Origin: Streptococcus parasanguinis
Lineage (GTDB): Bacteria; Bacillota; Bacilli; Lactobacillales; Streptococcaceae
NCBI RefSeq assembly: GCF_023109675.1
Contig: NZ_JALDUR010000004.1
Location: 124,001-188,000 of the forward strand
Length of the DNA stretch: 64,000 nucleotides
Reading direction: 5' to 3'
The position numbers and the translations under genes were made by a program. Below are positions 19,857 to 27,397 of the stretch, piece after piece (the first letter of the stretch is position 1; each line of letters opens with the position of its first letter). Below the pieces are notes generated by a model. It searched no databases. It saw only the letters and a list, made by a program, of their open reading frames with translations, and was not told the DNA's origin.

Positions 19857-20027
19857 TTATTTAAATAAATTTTTCTGTTGTAAATAATATCCAACTCCAG
19901 CTCCTAAGACGGCGAAGATTAAAACAAATAATGTTTTAAAGAAACCATAGGAGAGGATGAAGCAAGCTAAAATAATACCTGCTAACCCAGACAGGAGTGG
20001 ATACTGGTATTTTTTAAACAATTCCAT
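19857..20027 (-). CDS. DUF2273 small membrane protein of the Gls24 operon
   Basis: A 56-aa frame starting MELFKKYQYPLLSGLAGIIL and ending YYLQQKNLFK, almost entirely two hydrophobic helices with a glycine-rich middle. It matches the small DUF2273 protein normally found between amaP and asp23/gls24. It is 11 bp downstream of amaP, and its stop is 12 bp before the gls24 start, so it is tightly packed in the operon. A typical length-filtered gene call would miss it. Confidence 0.85.
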   Translation of the reverse strand: MELFKKYQYPLLSGLAGIILACFILSYGFFKTLFVLIFAVLGAGVGYYLQQKNLFK

Positions 20028-20038
20028 TTTTTATTTCC

Positions 20039-20605
20039 TTACTTTACACGACTCACAGTTTTTTTAGTTGGTTTTTTAGGCTTATAATCCTTTACAGAAA
20101 CATTAAGCTTAACACCATGATTAAGTCCAAAAAACTGTGTTAATCCATTACCGATTTCATCTTTTATAGACTGAGTTCTTTTAATAATATTATCTGAAGG
20201 AAGAATTTCTCCTTCCACGTAAACTAAACATTTATTTTTCCGACTATTTACACGAACTTTAGGGTTCTTAATGAAGTTGTTTTCATTAACCACACTACGA
20301 ACAAATCCTTCAATAGCAGAACTTTTTAGTTTTAGTTCACCACCAGCATTTTCTAACTCTATCTCTAAATGTTGTTTAGGATAAAAAATTATCACTAACA
20401 TAGATAATAAAATTAAAATTGAAAGAACTAAAGTACCCCAAAAAATGTATCTAGAAAGATAATATCCTAAAAAAGAAATCCTCTTCCAATTAATCAAATG
20501 GAGCTCTAAACCGCTAACTTTATGATAATCTAGCAAAATAGGAATCAAAATTGTCAAGATTAAAATACAAAATATAAGAGAAAGTATTTTCTTAGATTTT
20601 GACAT
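20039..20605 (-). CDS. amaP: AmaP-like alkaline-shock membrane anchor protein
   Basis: A 188-aa protein with two N-terminal membrane helices (ILSLIFCILILTILIPILL at about residues 6-24; FWGTLVLSILILLSMLVIIF at about 55-74) and a soluble domain with the Asp23-like pattern (SSAIEGFVRSVVNENNF). It ends in a basic lysine-rich tail (KPKKPTKKTVSRVK). AmaP anchors Asp23 to the membrane in S. aureus, and the same role is inferred here from its place before DUF2273 and gls24. ATG at 20605 is chosen over 20632 because AAAGGA lies 6 bases before it. Confidence 0.88.
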   Translation of the reverse strand: MSKSKKILSLIFCILILTILIPILLDYHKVSGLELHLINWKRISFLGYYLSRYIFWGTLVLSILILLSMLVIIFYPKQHLEIELENAGGELKLKSSAIEGFVRSVVNENNFIKNPKVRVNSRKNKCLVYVEGEILPSDNIIKRTQSIKDEIGNGLTQFFGLNHGVKLNVSVKDYKPKKPTKKTVSRVK

Positions 20606-20684
20606 ATTGAATCCTTTCACGAATACAATCAAATCATAACCTTGCCCTGTCTTAAAGATTATGATTTATTCTTGAAAAAGAAAA

Positions 20685-20924
20685 TTATTCTTTTTTCCCT
20701 AAGAAGAATGAAACTACACTAACAACAATGACAGCTCCTGCAATTGAAGGAAGCAAAGCCATGCCTGCTAAAGATGGGCCCCAACTGCCCAAAAGGGATT
20801 GTCCAACTGATGAACCAATTAAACCTGCTAAAACATTAGCAATAATACCCATTGAACCACCTTTTTTGGTAATTCCTCCTGCAATGAGACCAATAAGGCC
20901 TCCTACAATAATAGACCATAGCAT
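20685..20924 (-). CDS. GlsB/YeaQ/YmgE-family membrane protein, copy 1
   Basis: A 79-aa glycine-rich membrane protein, nearly identical to the copy at 17840-18079. Three hydrophobic segments, with KKGGS between the first two. It is the first gene of the full Gls24 operon and has its own sigmaA promoter at 21085-21113. The sequence after its stop (20628-20684) also matches that after copy 2 (17785-17839), which shows that the duplication extended beyond the gene. Confidence 0.92.
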   Translation of the reverse strand: MLWSIIVGGLIGLIAGGITKKGGSMGIIANVLAGLIGSSVGQSLLGSWGPSLAGMALLPSIAGAVIVVSVVSFFLGKKE

Positions 20925-21084
20925 AATGGGCCACCTTTCTATATCATAGAATATTTATTTAAATATTATCAATCTCCATTGATTAATAATATTATCAATT
21001 TGAATTGATAAAATAAATAGTAGAATTTTAGCTAAAATCTTATTTTGGATATTTTTTTCAAAATATTTTTCTTTGATTGATTTA

Positions 21085-21113
21085 ACTATAAACCTTTACC
21101 CAAACAAAGTCAA
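21085..21113 (-). promoter_or_regulatory. SigmaA promoter of the Gls24 operon
   Basis: On the minus strand TTGACT (21108-21113), a 17-bp spacer, TATAGT (21085-21090). The flank ATTTTAGTTGACT is shared with the duplicate promoter at 18231-18259; that copy has the better -10 (TATAAT). Confidence 0.85.
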
Positions 21114-21443
21114 CTAAAATGCTTGGGTATTTTTAAAAAGCATAAATATTCTTATAAGATAATGAACCTTTATATAGTAAGATTGTTTGCGTTTTCACAA
21201 CATTTTAATTTATGTTATTTTATATATTCATTTGTTTATATATCTATAAAAGCGTGTTTAATTTTGTTTGTTTTCTATATTATTTGTTCTATCTCGATCA
21301 CTAATAAAATGAATAAAAAAATAACTTTATTGTATTTTATGTTTAATTTAAGATGATATATCAGTCTCTATTCGATAGAAATTTGAGCTTTTTTAAAAAA
21401 ATTTTTTAAAATACTATATTTTATAGAGAATTTTTTATAAAAT

Positions 21444-21472
21444 TTGACGTATACTTTTATAAAATGTATAAT
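21444..21472 (+). promoter_or_regulatory. SigmaA promoter of the 21.6-kb hypothetical gene
   Basis: TTGACG (21444-21449), a 17-bp spacer and TATAAT (21467-21472). It is oriented toward the hypothetical gene at 21578, leaving a leader of about 100 bases. Confidence 0.8.
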
Positions 21473-21577
21473 ATTTATATGTAAGCCTTTCCAAGTTAAT
21501 TTGACTTTTAGCTTCCATTCCAAGAGTGCCTATTCACGACACTCTAATATTTTATTTAGAGAAATTTGGAGATTATT

Positions 21578-22066
21578 ATGGATTTTAGAGAAATATTGGT
21601 TCAACCAGAGCATTCAAAATTAAGCAGCTTCAATACTCAACTTGAAGGTTTTGAAAAACTTTTTAGAGATAAGGACTTGTTAGACATACGAGAAGATTTA
21701 ACCAAAATTAATAAAGATGAAGTCATCGCTCTTTGTTCAGAAATAAAAGGATATAAATCTGGCTTTTTGGATACATTATCTTTAATTGCTTCAGATTCTA
21801 ATATAGAGAATTATAGGGATGTCTTTGAAGAGTTATGGACTGAGTATGAATTTGATAATCGTATCGATGATTTACTTGCTCGTTACCCATATACAAACGT
21901 TGAAGAACGAATTGATTATAAATTGTTAGAAGAGTACGGAACAACCTCACGCGAAGAGGTAGCCAGAATGATTATCGAGGATTTAGATACTTCATCAGAT
22001 GGAGAGGCTAAAAAACTATTCCTTCAAGAGTTTCTCTCTATGCAAAAGAGAGAAAATGATAACTAA
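21578..22066 (+). CDS. Hypothetical acidic soluble protein (162 aa)
   Basis: A strongly acidic 162-aa protein without signal peptide or membrane segment. It is rich in short helical stretches (EGFEKLFRDKDLLDIREDLT) and has a distinct C-terminal half (NRIDDLLARYPYTNVEERID). No family is recognised. The start is ATG at 21578 with GGAG 6 bases upstream; a TTG at 21566 lies inside that site. A strong promoter lies ~105 bp upstream. With the next gene it may form a two-gene unit ending at the terminator disrupted by the insertion sequence. Confidence 0.7.
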   Translation: MDFREILVQPEHSKLSSFNTQLEGFEKLFRDKDLLDIREDLTKINKDEVIALCSEIKGYKSGFLDTLSLIASDSNIENYRDVFEELWTEYEFDNRIDDLLARYPYTNVEERIDYKLLEEYGTTSREEVARMIIEDLDTSSDGEAKKLFLQEFLSMQKRENDN

Positions 22067-22125
22067 TAATCTTTAATATCTTCATTACCATTTTTTCAGT
22101 GTATTAAGAGGAAAAAGTTAATAAC

Positions 22126-22594
22126 ATGGCATTATTTTTGTGTTCAAATTTTTCAAAATATAGAAGATAAAACAAAATTTGGGATCTTCGCATATGCATT
22201 AAATACAATGAAGTCAATCATAAAAGACGATGTGTTTAATATTCATATTGAAACTGAAAATGGAAGTTATAACGGTGAGGCCAGTCAAGTCTTAGTCTTA
22301 TTATCCAACTATTACGCTGATAAAAAACTATTTGACGAAAATAAAGATGGATATGAAAATATCTTAATTTTAAAAGATGCCTCCATCCTTTCTAAACTAT
22401 CTGCAATTCCAGATTTGTTAAAAGGAGATGTTGTGTCAAATGATCACATCGAATATATTAAAGCAAAAAATATTAGAATTTCTTCTGATACTGAGTTAGA
22501 ATCAGATGTTGACGGTGATAAATCAGATAAACTTCCAGTCAAGATTAAAATACTTGGAAATCATATCGAAGTATACTCATTACCAAAAGAATAA
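22126..22594 (+). pseudogene. Hypothetical protein, probably frameshifted near its N-terminus
   Basis: The readable main frame (22208-22594, 128 codons) starts at an ATG with no ribosome binding site. Upstream, ATG at 22126 has AGAGGAAAAAG before it and reads MALFLCSNF, then stops after a run of five T (about 22150-22154). Removing one T joins it smoothly to QNIEDKTKFGIFAYALNTMK, which runs into the 128-codon frame and gives a coherent ~155-aa soluble acidic protein. Either the gene has a one-base insertion in a homopolymer or translation truly starts at 22208. The function is unknown. Confidence 0.5.
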
Positions 22595-22698
22595 TTTATT
22601 TTTTCTAATAAAAATCTAAGCGACAAAAAAGAGACTAGCGCATGAACCGCACCCCAAAAGTTAGACAGAAAAAATCTAACTTTTGGGGTGTTTTTATT

Positions 22699-23214
22699 AT
22701 GAAATTGACATATAAGGATAAAGTTCAGATATATGAACTTAGAAAACAAGGGCGAAGCTTCAAAGAGCTTTCAAATATATTCGGGATAAATATTCCTAAT
22801 CTTAGGTACATGATTAAATTGATTGATCGTTACGGTATAGAGTTCGTCAAAAAGGGGAAGAATCGTTATTATTCTCCTAAATTAAAACGAGAAATTATTG
22901 ATAAAGTTCTGCTTGAAGGTCGTTCACAAATAAGGGTGTCTCTAGATTATGCTCTCCCAAACCAAGGAATGCTTCCAAATTGGCTGGCACAATACAAGAA
23001 AAATGGGTATACTATTGTTGAGAAAACAAGAGGGAGAGCACCTAAAATGGGACGCAAGCCAAAGAAAAAACCTGAAGAAATGACAGAGTTAGAACGTCTT
23101 CAAGCAGAAAATGAATACCTGAGAGCGGAGAATGCTGTTCTAAAAAAGTTGAGAGAACTCCGATTGAAGGAGGAAAAAGAGCAAGAAGAAAAACGGAAAT
23201 TGTTCAAGGATTAG
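22699..23214 (+). CDS. IS3-family transposase OrfA
   Basis: A 171-aa DNA-binding subunit. The N-terminal helix-turn-helix ([20 protein letters not shown] at about residues 11-30) is followed by a second HTH-like region, a basic stretch ([16 protein letters not shown]) and a C-terminal leucine-zipper-like coiled coil ([20 protein letters not shown]). ATG at 22699 is preferred because the upstream frame from 22642 runs through the terminal inverted repeat. Its end overlaps the orfB frame. Confidence 0.9.
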   Translation: MKLTYKDKVQIYELRKQGRSFKELSNIFGINIPNLRYMIKLIDRYGIEFVKKGKNRYYSPKLKREIIDKVLLEGRSQIRVSLDYALPNQGMLPNWLAQYKKNGYTIVEKTRGRAPKMGRKPKKKPEEMTELERLQAENEYLRAENAVLKKLRELRLKEEKEQEEKRKLFKD

Positions 23215-24047
23215 TAACAGAGTTTTCTTTAGATATCCTTCTAAAGATTATTAAGCTTGCCCGTTCAACTTATTATTATCACTTAAAACAGCTGGATCAA
23301 AGCGATAAGGATGATCAAGTTAAAGCTGAAATTCAGTTAATTTATACTGAGCATAAAGGAAATTACGGCTATCGTCGCATGACTCTAGAATTACGAAATC
23401 GTGGCTTCGTAGTGAACCATAAGAAGGTGCAGCGTCTTATGAAAGTACTTGGTTTAACGGCTCGAATTCGCCGTAAACGGAAGTATTCTTCATACCAAGG
23501 AGAGGTTGGCAAGAAAGCAGATAACCTTATTCAACGTCAATTTGAAGCAACCAAACCAATGCAAAAGTGCTACACAGATGTGACAGAATTTGCCATTCCA
23601 GCAAGCAGTCAAAAGCTTTATTTATCACCAGTTTTAGATGGCTTTAACAGCGAAATTATCTCCTACAATCTTTCTACTTCGCCGAACTTAGTACAAATGA
23701 AAGCTATGCTAGAACAAGCCTTTACAGCGAACCATTACGAAAATACAATTCTCCATAGTGACCAAGGATGGCAATACCAACATGATTTCTATCATCATTT
23801 TTTAAAGAATAAGGGAATCCAACCATCTATGTCACGTAAGGGAAATAGCCCAGATAACGGTATGATGGAATCTTTCTTTGGCATTCTTAAGTCTGAAATG
23901 TTTTATGGTTATGAGAATACGTTTCAGTCACTTGAGCACTTGGAACAAGCTATTGTCGACTATATTGATTACTACAACAACAAACGAATTAAGGTAAAAC
24001 TAAAAGGACTTAGTCCTGTACAATACAGAACTAAATCCTTTGCTTAA
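23181..24047 (+). CDS. IS3-family transposase OrfB (rve integrase core), made by -1 frameshift
   Basis: The catalytic subunit. The frame has no good start until ATG at 23379, but coherent transposase sequence begins far earlier ([20 protein letters not shown] near 23210, then the HTH_21 region ending [16 protein letters not shown]). It must therefore be expressed by -1 slippage at the A-run AGAAAAACGG near 23187-23193, as known for IS3 elements. The DDE residues are present: Asp in CYTDVTEF, Asp in LHSDQGWQY, Glu in [12 protein letters not shown]. No disruptions were seen, so the element may be active. Confidence 0.9.
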   Translation, partial: ARRKTEIVQGLVTEFSLDILLKIIKLARSTYYYHLKQLDQSDKDDQVKAEIQLIYTEHKGNYGYRRMTLELRNRGFVVNHKKVQRLMKVLGLTARIRRKRKYSSYQGEVGKKADNLIQRQFEATKPMQKCYTDVTEFAIPASSQKLYLSPVLDGFNSEIISYNLSTSPNLVQMKAMLEQAFTANHYENTILHSDQGWQYQHDFYHHFLKNKGIQPSMSRKGNSPDNGMMESFFGILKSEMFYGYENTFQSLEHLEQAIVDYIDYYNNKRIKVKLKGLSPVQYRTKSFA

Positions 24048-24095
24048 ATTAATTGTCTAACTTTTTGGGGTCAGTACAGCATAGTCTCCTTTTTT

Positions 24096-24431
24096 ACTAT
24101 ATAATAGTTAATAAATTTCAAAAATTAATTATAAGAAATTGACTAATTTTATAATTGCTCACGACATAAGATGTTGTTAGATACTTTTACTTTCTAAAAA
24201 ACCTTTTGCCTATCCAAATATGAATAAGGCTTCTTATCCTCCACCACACATTCTAAACATTCAATTCTAAGATAACCAAAAAATGTTTTTAGCTAATCAT
24301 TGTCAATTATGTACTTTATTAAGTGAAAACTAAAAATTTTTCAATTGTACATTCATACAAAAACACGGCTCATGAATCATGGCCGTGTTATATTTTACTT
24401 AAGCTAGTTAGCTAGTTCTCTTAGTTAATAT
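24096..24431. other. AT-rich gap after the insertion sequence
   Basis: About 340 bp without open frames or family matches. It ends in a bidirectional hairpin ACACGGC-TCATGAATCATG-GCCGTGT (24361-24390), which with a following T-run on the minus strand serves as the terminator of the two small membrane genes at 24432-24948. Confidence 0.6.
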
Positions 24432-24749
24432 TTACTTACCTTTTATTTGCTTTAAGTCCTTTATCTCTTTTAGAATACTAAAAATATAGAAACTAAATAG
24501 AACTATACATAAAAAAGATAAAACAAAGAAACCAAACGGAAGTTTTCTTCCCATACCAGCTACTACTCCAAGGGATAAAATACCGATAGCCATTATGGAA
24601 ATTATGAGGATAAACCACAAGTAAATCATGTAAAACTTATAAAGATAACAAAAGGACTTATTTTTTTGTTTAGGCTTATCCTTCCATTTTAAATAAAAGA
24701 AATAAGGTGTATTAATAATTAAAATAAATAAAAATCTCATCTCTAGCAC
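24432..24749 (-). CDS. Hypothetical membrane protein (~105 aa)
   Basis: A hydrophobic protein with three probable transmembrane helices (RFLFILIINTPYFFYL near 5-20; YLWFILIISIMAIGILSLGV near 43-62; FGFFVLSFLCIVLFSFYIF near 72-90) and a lysine-rich C-terminus (LKEIKDLKQIKGK). The start is uncertain: GTG at 24749 or the ATG three codons later; no strong ribosome binding site for either. It lies 13 bp after the next small gene upstream, probably in the same transcript. Multi-helix proteins of this size near bacteriocin-like genes are often immunity proteins, but nothing identifies this one. Confidence 0.55.
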   Translation of the reverse strand: MLEMRFLFILIINTPYFFYLKWKDKPKQKNKSFCYLYKFYMIYLWFILIISIMAIGILSLGVVAGMGRKLPFGFFVLSFLCIVLFSFYIFSILKEIKDLKQIKGK

Positions 24750-24762
24750 AACTTTTTACTTT

Positions 24763-24948
24763 CTATTTTGGATTTCCCACAAGATCTCCCAACTTCCAAA
24801 TACCAAGCCAAAAAGAAATTGTTAGCATGATAAAGAATGTAAGGAACATATTATCGACTAGATTTTTACTCATCAAGCATAGTTCTCTAGCTATATAAGG
24901 AGACACGGGAAACAAAATGCACTGTACTATGGTAATTATTTTTTTCAT
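24763..24948 (-). CDS. Hypothetical small membrane protein (61 aa)
   Basis: A 61-aa peptide with two hydrophobic segments (IITIVQCILFPVSPYIA and FLTFFIMLTISFWLGIW). A good AAAGGAG lies about 45 bases before the ATG at 24948. The interval contains the hairpin ATACTGT...ACAGTAT (about 24965-24990), which could bring the site closer to the start. A promoter-like element with the conserved 26-bp box lies at 25023-25077. It was probably cotranscribed with the 24432 gene. No family recognised. Confidence 0.5.
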   Translation of the reverse strand: MKKIITIVQCILFPVSPYIARELCLMSKNLVDNMFLTFFIMLTISFWLGIWKLGDLVGNPK

Positions 24949-25022
24949 GATTCATTAATAATACTGTCACATATGATACAGTATACTCCTTTCTAGGAAA
25001 ATTTCTTTTTATCCCTATCTTT

Positions 25023-25077
25023 ATTATAGGACTACAGCAATTTAGATTCAATTTTTTATATATGAAAGTAGTTTCAG
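25023..25077 (-). promoter_or_regulatory. Promoter with a conserved 26-bp upstream box, copy 1
   Basis: On the minus strand: box CTGAAACTACTTTCA followed by TATATAAAAAA (25052-25077), then exactly 23 bp to TATAAT (25023-25028). Within those 23 bp TTGAAT stands at -35 with a 17-bp spacer. The same box, at the same distance from TATAAT, recurs at 27655-27709. The core TGAAACTACTTTCA is an imperfect palindrome. It is probably an activator site for small-peptide genes. Confidence 0.6.
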
Positions 25078-25330
25078 AATTCGAACTTTAATTTTTTTAT
25101 TATACCTTGATTATCATTGAAAAAAATGTACAAATCAATTTCTTAGATTTGATAATATGATGAACTATAAAATATACAAAATACCACTCCAGAATAATAT
25201 ACAAAACGAAAATAAAGTACATTTTTTAAAGAACGTACTTTATGCTTCTGTTTCAGTTGTATCAATGGTTTAGTCCATGTTAACTCAATTGTACATAAAC
25301 TTTTAGTTTTTCTCTTGGTACTTTGCAGAA

Positions 25331-25372
25331 AAGGAATGATCTGGTATAAGATCATTCCTTTTCTCTCTTTTT
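25331..25372. terminator. Perfect 9-bp stem terminator
   Basis: GGAATGATC (25333-25341), 8-base loop, GATCATTCC (25350-25358), then TTTTCTCTCTTTTTC on the plus strand and TTTTCTG on the minus strand. The stop codon of the minus-strand peptide (25352) lies inside the stem. Confidence 0.75.
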
Positions 25373-25519
25373 CTCTAAGTAATTATATACAATGTACGAC
25401 GAAGTCGTCATTGCAATGCTTATCCACCACCTAAAGGGAACTTTAAACAACATTGCAAAGAGAAAGAATATAAACAACGAAAATACGTTATACCCAATTA
25501 ATTTTATTATATATCTCAT
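25352..25519 (-). CDS. Small membrane peptide (55 aa), overlooked
   Basis: A 55-aa frame: MRYIIKLIGYNVFSLFIFFL..., continuing FAMLFKVPFRWWISIAMTTS and ending YNYLEKKREKE. Two hydrophobic helices and a charged tail. It starts two bases after the stop of the bacteriocin-like fragment at 25522, which is the tight arrangement of a peptide and its immunity or accessory gene. No independent ribosome binding site is obvious, so translational coupling is likely. Function unknown. Confidence 0.55.
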   Translation of the reverse strand: MRYIIKLIGYNVFSLFIFFLFAMLFKVPFRWWISIAMTTSSYIVYNYLEKKREKE

Positions 25520-25521
25520 GA

Positions 25522-25701
25522 TTAAAAGTTAATTCTTCCGTTGTTAGGAACGGCATCATTTTGATCCCATAATTTTGCTAAATAAGTCCCCGGTGATAAT
25601 AAATTCATAGCGAATTCTAAAGCAACATCATTTACAAACCAACTACCTAGATATCTAGAAATTGCTGAACGAATAGCACTTTTTGCTGCATGTTTTCCTT
25701 T
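25522..25701 (-). pseudogene. 5'-truncated fragment of a bacteriocin-like peptide gene
   Basis: An open frame of about 60 codons with no start (preceded by TAA at 25702). It reads KGKHAAKSAIRSAISRYLGS and ends LWDQNDAVPNNGRINF. Its small size, basic N-terminal part, Ala/Ser-rich amphipathic helix and aromatic C-terminus are like a secreted antimicrobial peptide, but no family is recognised. The leader region is missing, and the sequence beyond becomes the promoter of the opposite gene. So a deletion or rearrangement has removed the 5' end. Confidence 0.45.
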
Positions 25702-25764
25702 TTATTTGTATTCGCTTACATTTTATCATATAATACTAATGTAGTAAAGGAAGAAGGTGTTCTT

Positions 25765-25971
25765 ATGCTAAAAAAATATTTTTCAAAATATAAATGGACT
25801 GATTTATTTTGGATTCTATTTGTGATTTTGACATGCATCTATGTAGGAAACCATGATTTGCTTCCTCTTAATCATCAAGAATTCTCTCTTCGTGGTAGTT
25901 TCTGGGGATTTATACTTGCATTATTTCACTTACTATTCATTGATAAATTTTTCATCTCTAATCGGAAGTAA
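25765..25971 (+). CDS. Small membrane protein (68 aa)
   Basis: MLKKYFSKYKWTDLFWILFV... with two hydrophobic segments (FWILFVILTCIYVG and FWGFILALFHLLFIDKFFI). The basic N-terminus suggests Nin-Cout helical hairpin topology. ATG at 25765 is chosen because GAAGG lies 8 bases upstream; the longer frame from 25690 runs through a TATAAT. A strong terminator follows at 26029-26077. Function unknown; part of the group of small membrane proteins in the island. Confidence 0.6.
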   Translation: MLKKYFSKYKWTDLFWILFVILTCIYVGNHDLLPLNHQEFSLRGSFWGFILALFHLLFIDKFFISNRK

Positions 25972-26676
25972 AACGATACTAGGTAAAAACTCAATTTCAG
26001 GAGAAAATAAAGTAAATCTCCCCACAATAAAACGCATAGTATCAAGGTTCTTCAAAACCTAATATTATGCGTTTTTTGATCTAAAGACTTTTCCCTATTC
26101 TTGCTTATTTTGTTGTTGATTATCTTTATATGAATTTTATAGCATAGGCTATCGTCCATATCTGAGGCACTGTGAAACTAAAAACTAGCTCAGTCTCATA
26201 GAAGAAGACGAAAAGCCAACCGATAAAAGCGTTAAGACACGCCAACGATTTTTATCACTTTATCCATTTACTACCCCCTTTCACTATTTAATAGTCAATT
26301 TAGACGATGCAAAAGTGCGAAAAAAGACAAATGTTTATCTTTCTAAACGGATTAAGTTTTCCCACTTTTAATTGCTTGAATAGTGTTGGAAGCTTTTTTA
26401 ATATTTCGTCATGATTGGATAAGCAACAGCCAGTTGCAACTGATCGGAGCCCTGACAGTAAGGAATGAGACCCTACTACTAGAACATTAAAAAATGGTGG
26501 AAATTTTGGGAATAGCTTTGTACATCCCATCTTTTTTAACTTTATATACATAAAAAAGTCCTCGAACAACAAGGACTTTTTTCGAAAGCTAGGTGACTTA
26601 GATAAGTCATCCAGCTTTCAAAATGACTAGTAGGACCGCTTCGTTATTGTCCGACAAAATTTAATATGCTTCAAAA
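25972..26676. other. Non-coding stretch with several strong hairpins
   Basis: This 705-bp gap holds the plus-strand terminator AAAACGCATAGTAT...ATATTATGCGTTTTTT (26029-26077), a hairpin GATAAAAGCGTTA...CAACGATTTTTATC (about 26222-26256), a terminator AAAAAAGTCCT-CGAACAAC-AAGGACTTTTTT (26552-26582), and an abutting 16-bp hairpin GAAAGCTAGGTGACTT-AGAT-AAGTCATCCAGCTTTC (26584-26619). No gene is supported. The 90-codon minus frame at 26300-26572 looks spurious. Confidence 0.6.
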
Positions 26677-26964
26677 CTATATTTTAAACAATTTATTTAA
26701 TTTTTCTAACTCTAATACACTCATATATACTTCTACTCCAGTAACTACCCCCTTACTATAAATAATTCCACAAGAAAACACAATCCTCTCCTGACTCAAA
26801 ATATTTGACAATATTACAAAAGATTCCAAAACATAATCCTCTATAGTAATAAAACAATTATTTTCATCTTTGAAAAACTCTATAAATCCAATATCCTTAC
26901 ACTTATCACGTAAATGAAACCTAAGTGATCTTAAAAAATAATCAAAAAACACATCATTTTCCAT
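26677..26964 (-). CDS. Hypothetical soluble protein (95 aa)
   Basis: MENDVFFDYFLRSLRFHLRD..., a 95-aa protein with alternating hydrophobic beta-like segments (CFITIEDYVLESFVILSNIL; RIVFSCGIIYSKGVVTGVEV) and no signal peptide. ATG at 26964 is preferred over 26979 because GAAAGGG lies 6 bases upstream. The pattern would suit a small immunity protein, but no family motif is recognised. It is divergent from the small peptide gene at 27030. Confidence 0.6.
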   Translation of the reverse strand: MENDVFFDYFLRSLRFHLRDKCKDIGFIEFFKDENNCFITIEDYVLESFVILSNILSQERIVFSCGIIYSKGVVTGVEVYMSVLELEKLNKLFKI

Positions 26965-27029
26965 AGAAAACCCTTTCATTTTTTAAAAACATTCTGATAT
27001 AATCATACAAAAAATAAAGGAGAACTACA

Positions 27030-27191
27030 ATGAAAAAAATAATTATTTTTATCTTGTTAATCCTCTTAATCTTTCCATTTGTCAAATCTTTTGTTAAACA
27101 TTTACATTCTTTTTTACACTATCAATGGTTATTGGAATTAGCAAACAAAAAACGGCAATCAGCATTCACTAAATTACCGTTTTTTATTTAA
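27030..27191 (+). CDS. Hydrophobic 53-aa peptide
   Basis: MKKIIIFILLILLIFPFVKS, then FVKHLHSFLHYQWLLELANK and a basic C-terminus. It has a single N-terminal membrane helix. A perfect AAAGGAG stands 7 bases before the ATG, and TATAAT (26998-27003) lies just upstream. A terminator (AAAAAACGGCAAT...ATTACCGTTTTTT, 27147-27185) is embedded in the 3' end of the coding sequence. The combination (short hydrophobic peptide, strong signals, self-contained terminator) resembles type I toxins or signalling peptides, but no antisense RNA was shown. Confidence 0.6.
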   Translation: MKKIIIFILLILLIFPFVKSFVKHLHSFLHYQWLLELANKKRQSAFTKLPFFI

Positions 27192-27203
27192 ATTCTATTA
27201 CTA

Positions 27204-27377
27204 TTACTGCCTAAAAACATCAGGTAAATTACTATTAATTACCCTGAGGCCATCGTTTATATATTGACCCAAAACGTCAAATCCGTTATAAATTCCGTTA
27301 TAAATAAAGAGTCCTAAAATTATAGATGAAATAATAATACTTGCACAAATAAAATATGTACGATTTTTTTCATTCAT
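27204..27377 (-). CDS. Small membrane peptide (57 aa)
   Basis: MNEKNRTYFICASIIISSII, then LGLFIYNGIYNGFDVLGQYI and a C-terminus ending SNLPDVFRQ. One membrane helix (about residues 8-27) with a soluble tail. GGAG stands 12 bases upstream of the ATG. It starts 20 bp after the stop of the degenerate gene at 27398-27589 and shares its promoter (27655-27709). This repeats the arrangement 'broken secreted-peptide-like gene, then small membrane gene' seen at 25352-25701. Confidence 0.5.
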   Translation of the reverse strand: MNEKNRTYFICASIIISSIILGLFIYNGIYNGFDVLGQYINDGLRVINSNLPDVFRQ

Positions 27378-27397
27378 AATATCGATTATCTCCTAAG

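Larger units (their letters stand above)
20925..21577. other. AT-rich divergent intergenic region with two promoters
   Basis: This 653-bp gap separates the stress operon from the plus-strand gene at 21578. It carries the GlsB promoter (minus, 21085-21113), a good plus-strand promoter (21444-21472) and, in the leader of the latter, a small hairpin AGAGTG...CACTCT (about 21522-21544). A 77-codon plus frame at 21123-21356 inside it is rejected (see rejected list). Confidence 0.6.
22643..24078 (+). mobile_element. IS3-family insertion sequence (IS150-like), apparently intact
   Basis: A 1436-bp element. Its ends are imperfect inverted repeats (TGAACCGCACCCCAAAAG... at the left; complement TGTACTGACCCCAAAAAG... 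at the right), beginning TG and ending CA as in IS3 elements. GCA flanks it on both sides (22640-22642 and 24079-24081), a 3-bp target duplication. It carries overlapping orfA and orfB in a -1 relation with a complete DDE catalytic triad. The left end adds a further ACCCCAAAAGTTAGA/TCTAACTTTTGGGGT inverted repeat, a possible hairpin that would block incoming transcription. Confidence 0.92.
22631..24094 (+). terminator. Rho-independent terminator split by the insertion sequence
   Basis: AAAAAAGAGACTA (ending at 22637) and TAGTCTCCTTTTTT (24082-24095) are the two arms of a perfect terminator stem. The element is inserted in the loop. Without it the sequence reads GAGACTA-GCGCA-TAGTCTC followed by a T-run. 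It would have terminated the plus-strand gene ending at 22594. Confidence 0.85.

Noticed and set aside
21123-21356. 77-codon plus-strand frame in the AT-rich gap upstream of GlsB
   Set aside because: It overlaps the GlsB promoter region, has no ribosome binding site, and its composition is what AT-rich DNA gives by chance.
25143-25355. 70-codon minus-strand frame
   Set aside because: Its start lies in a terminator hairpin, there is no ribosome binding site in place, and a better frame (25352-25519) ends there.
26300-26572. 90-codon minus-strand frame
   Set aside because: It begins in a terminator stem (26552-26582) and its protein has no coherent features; the region is dominated by hairpins.
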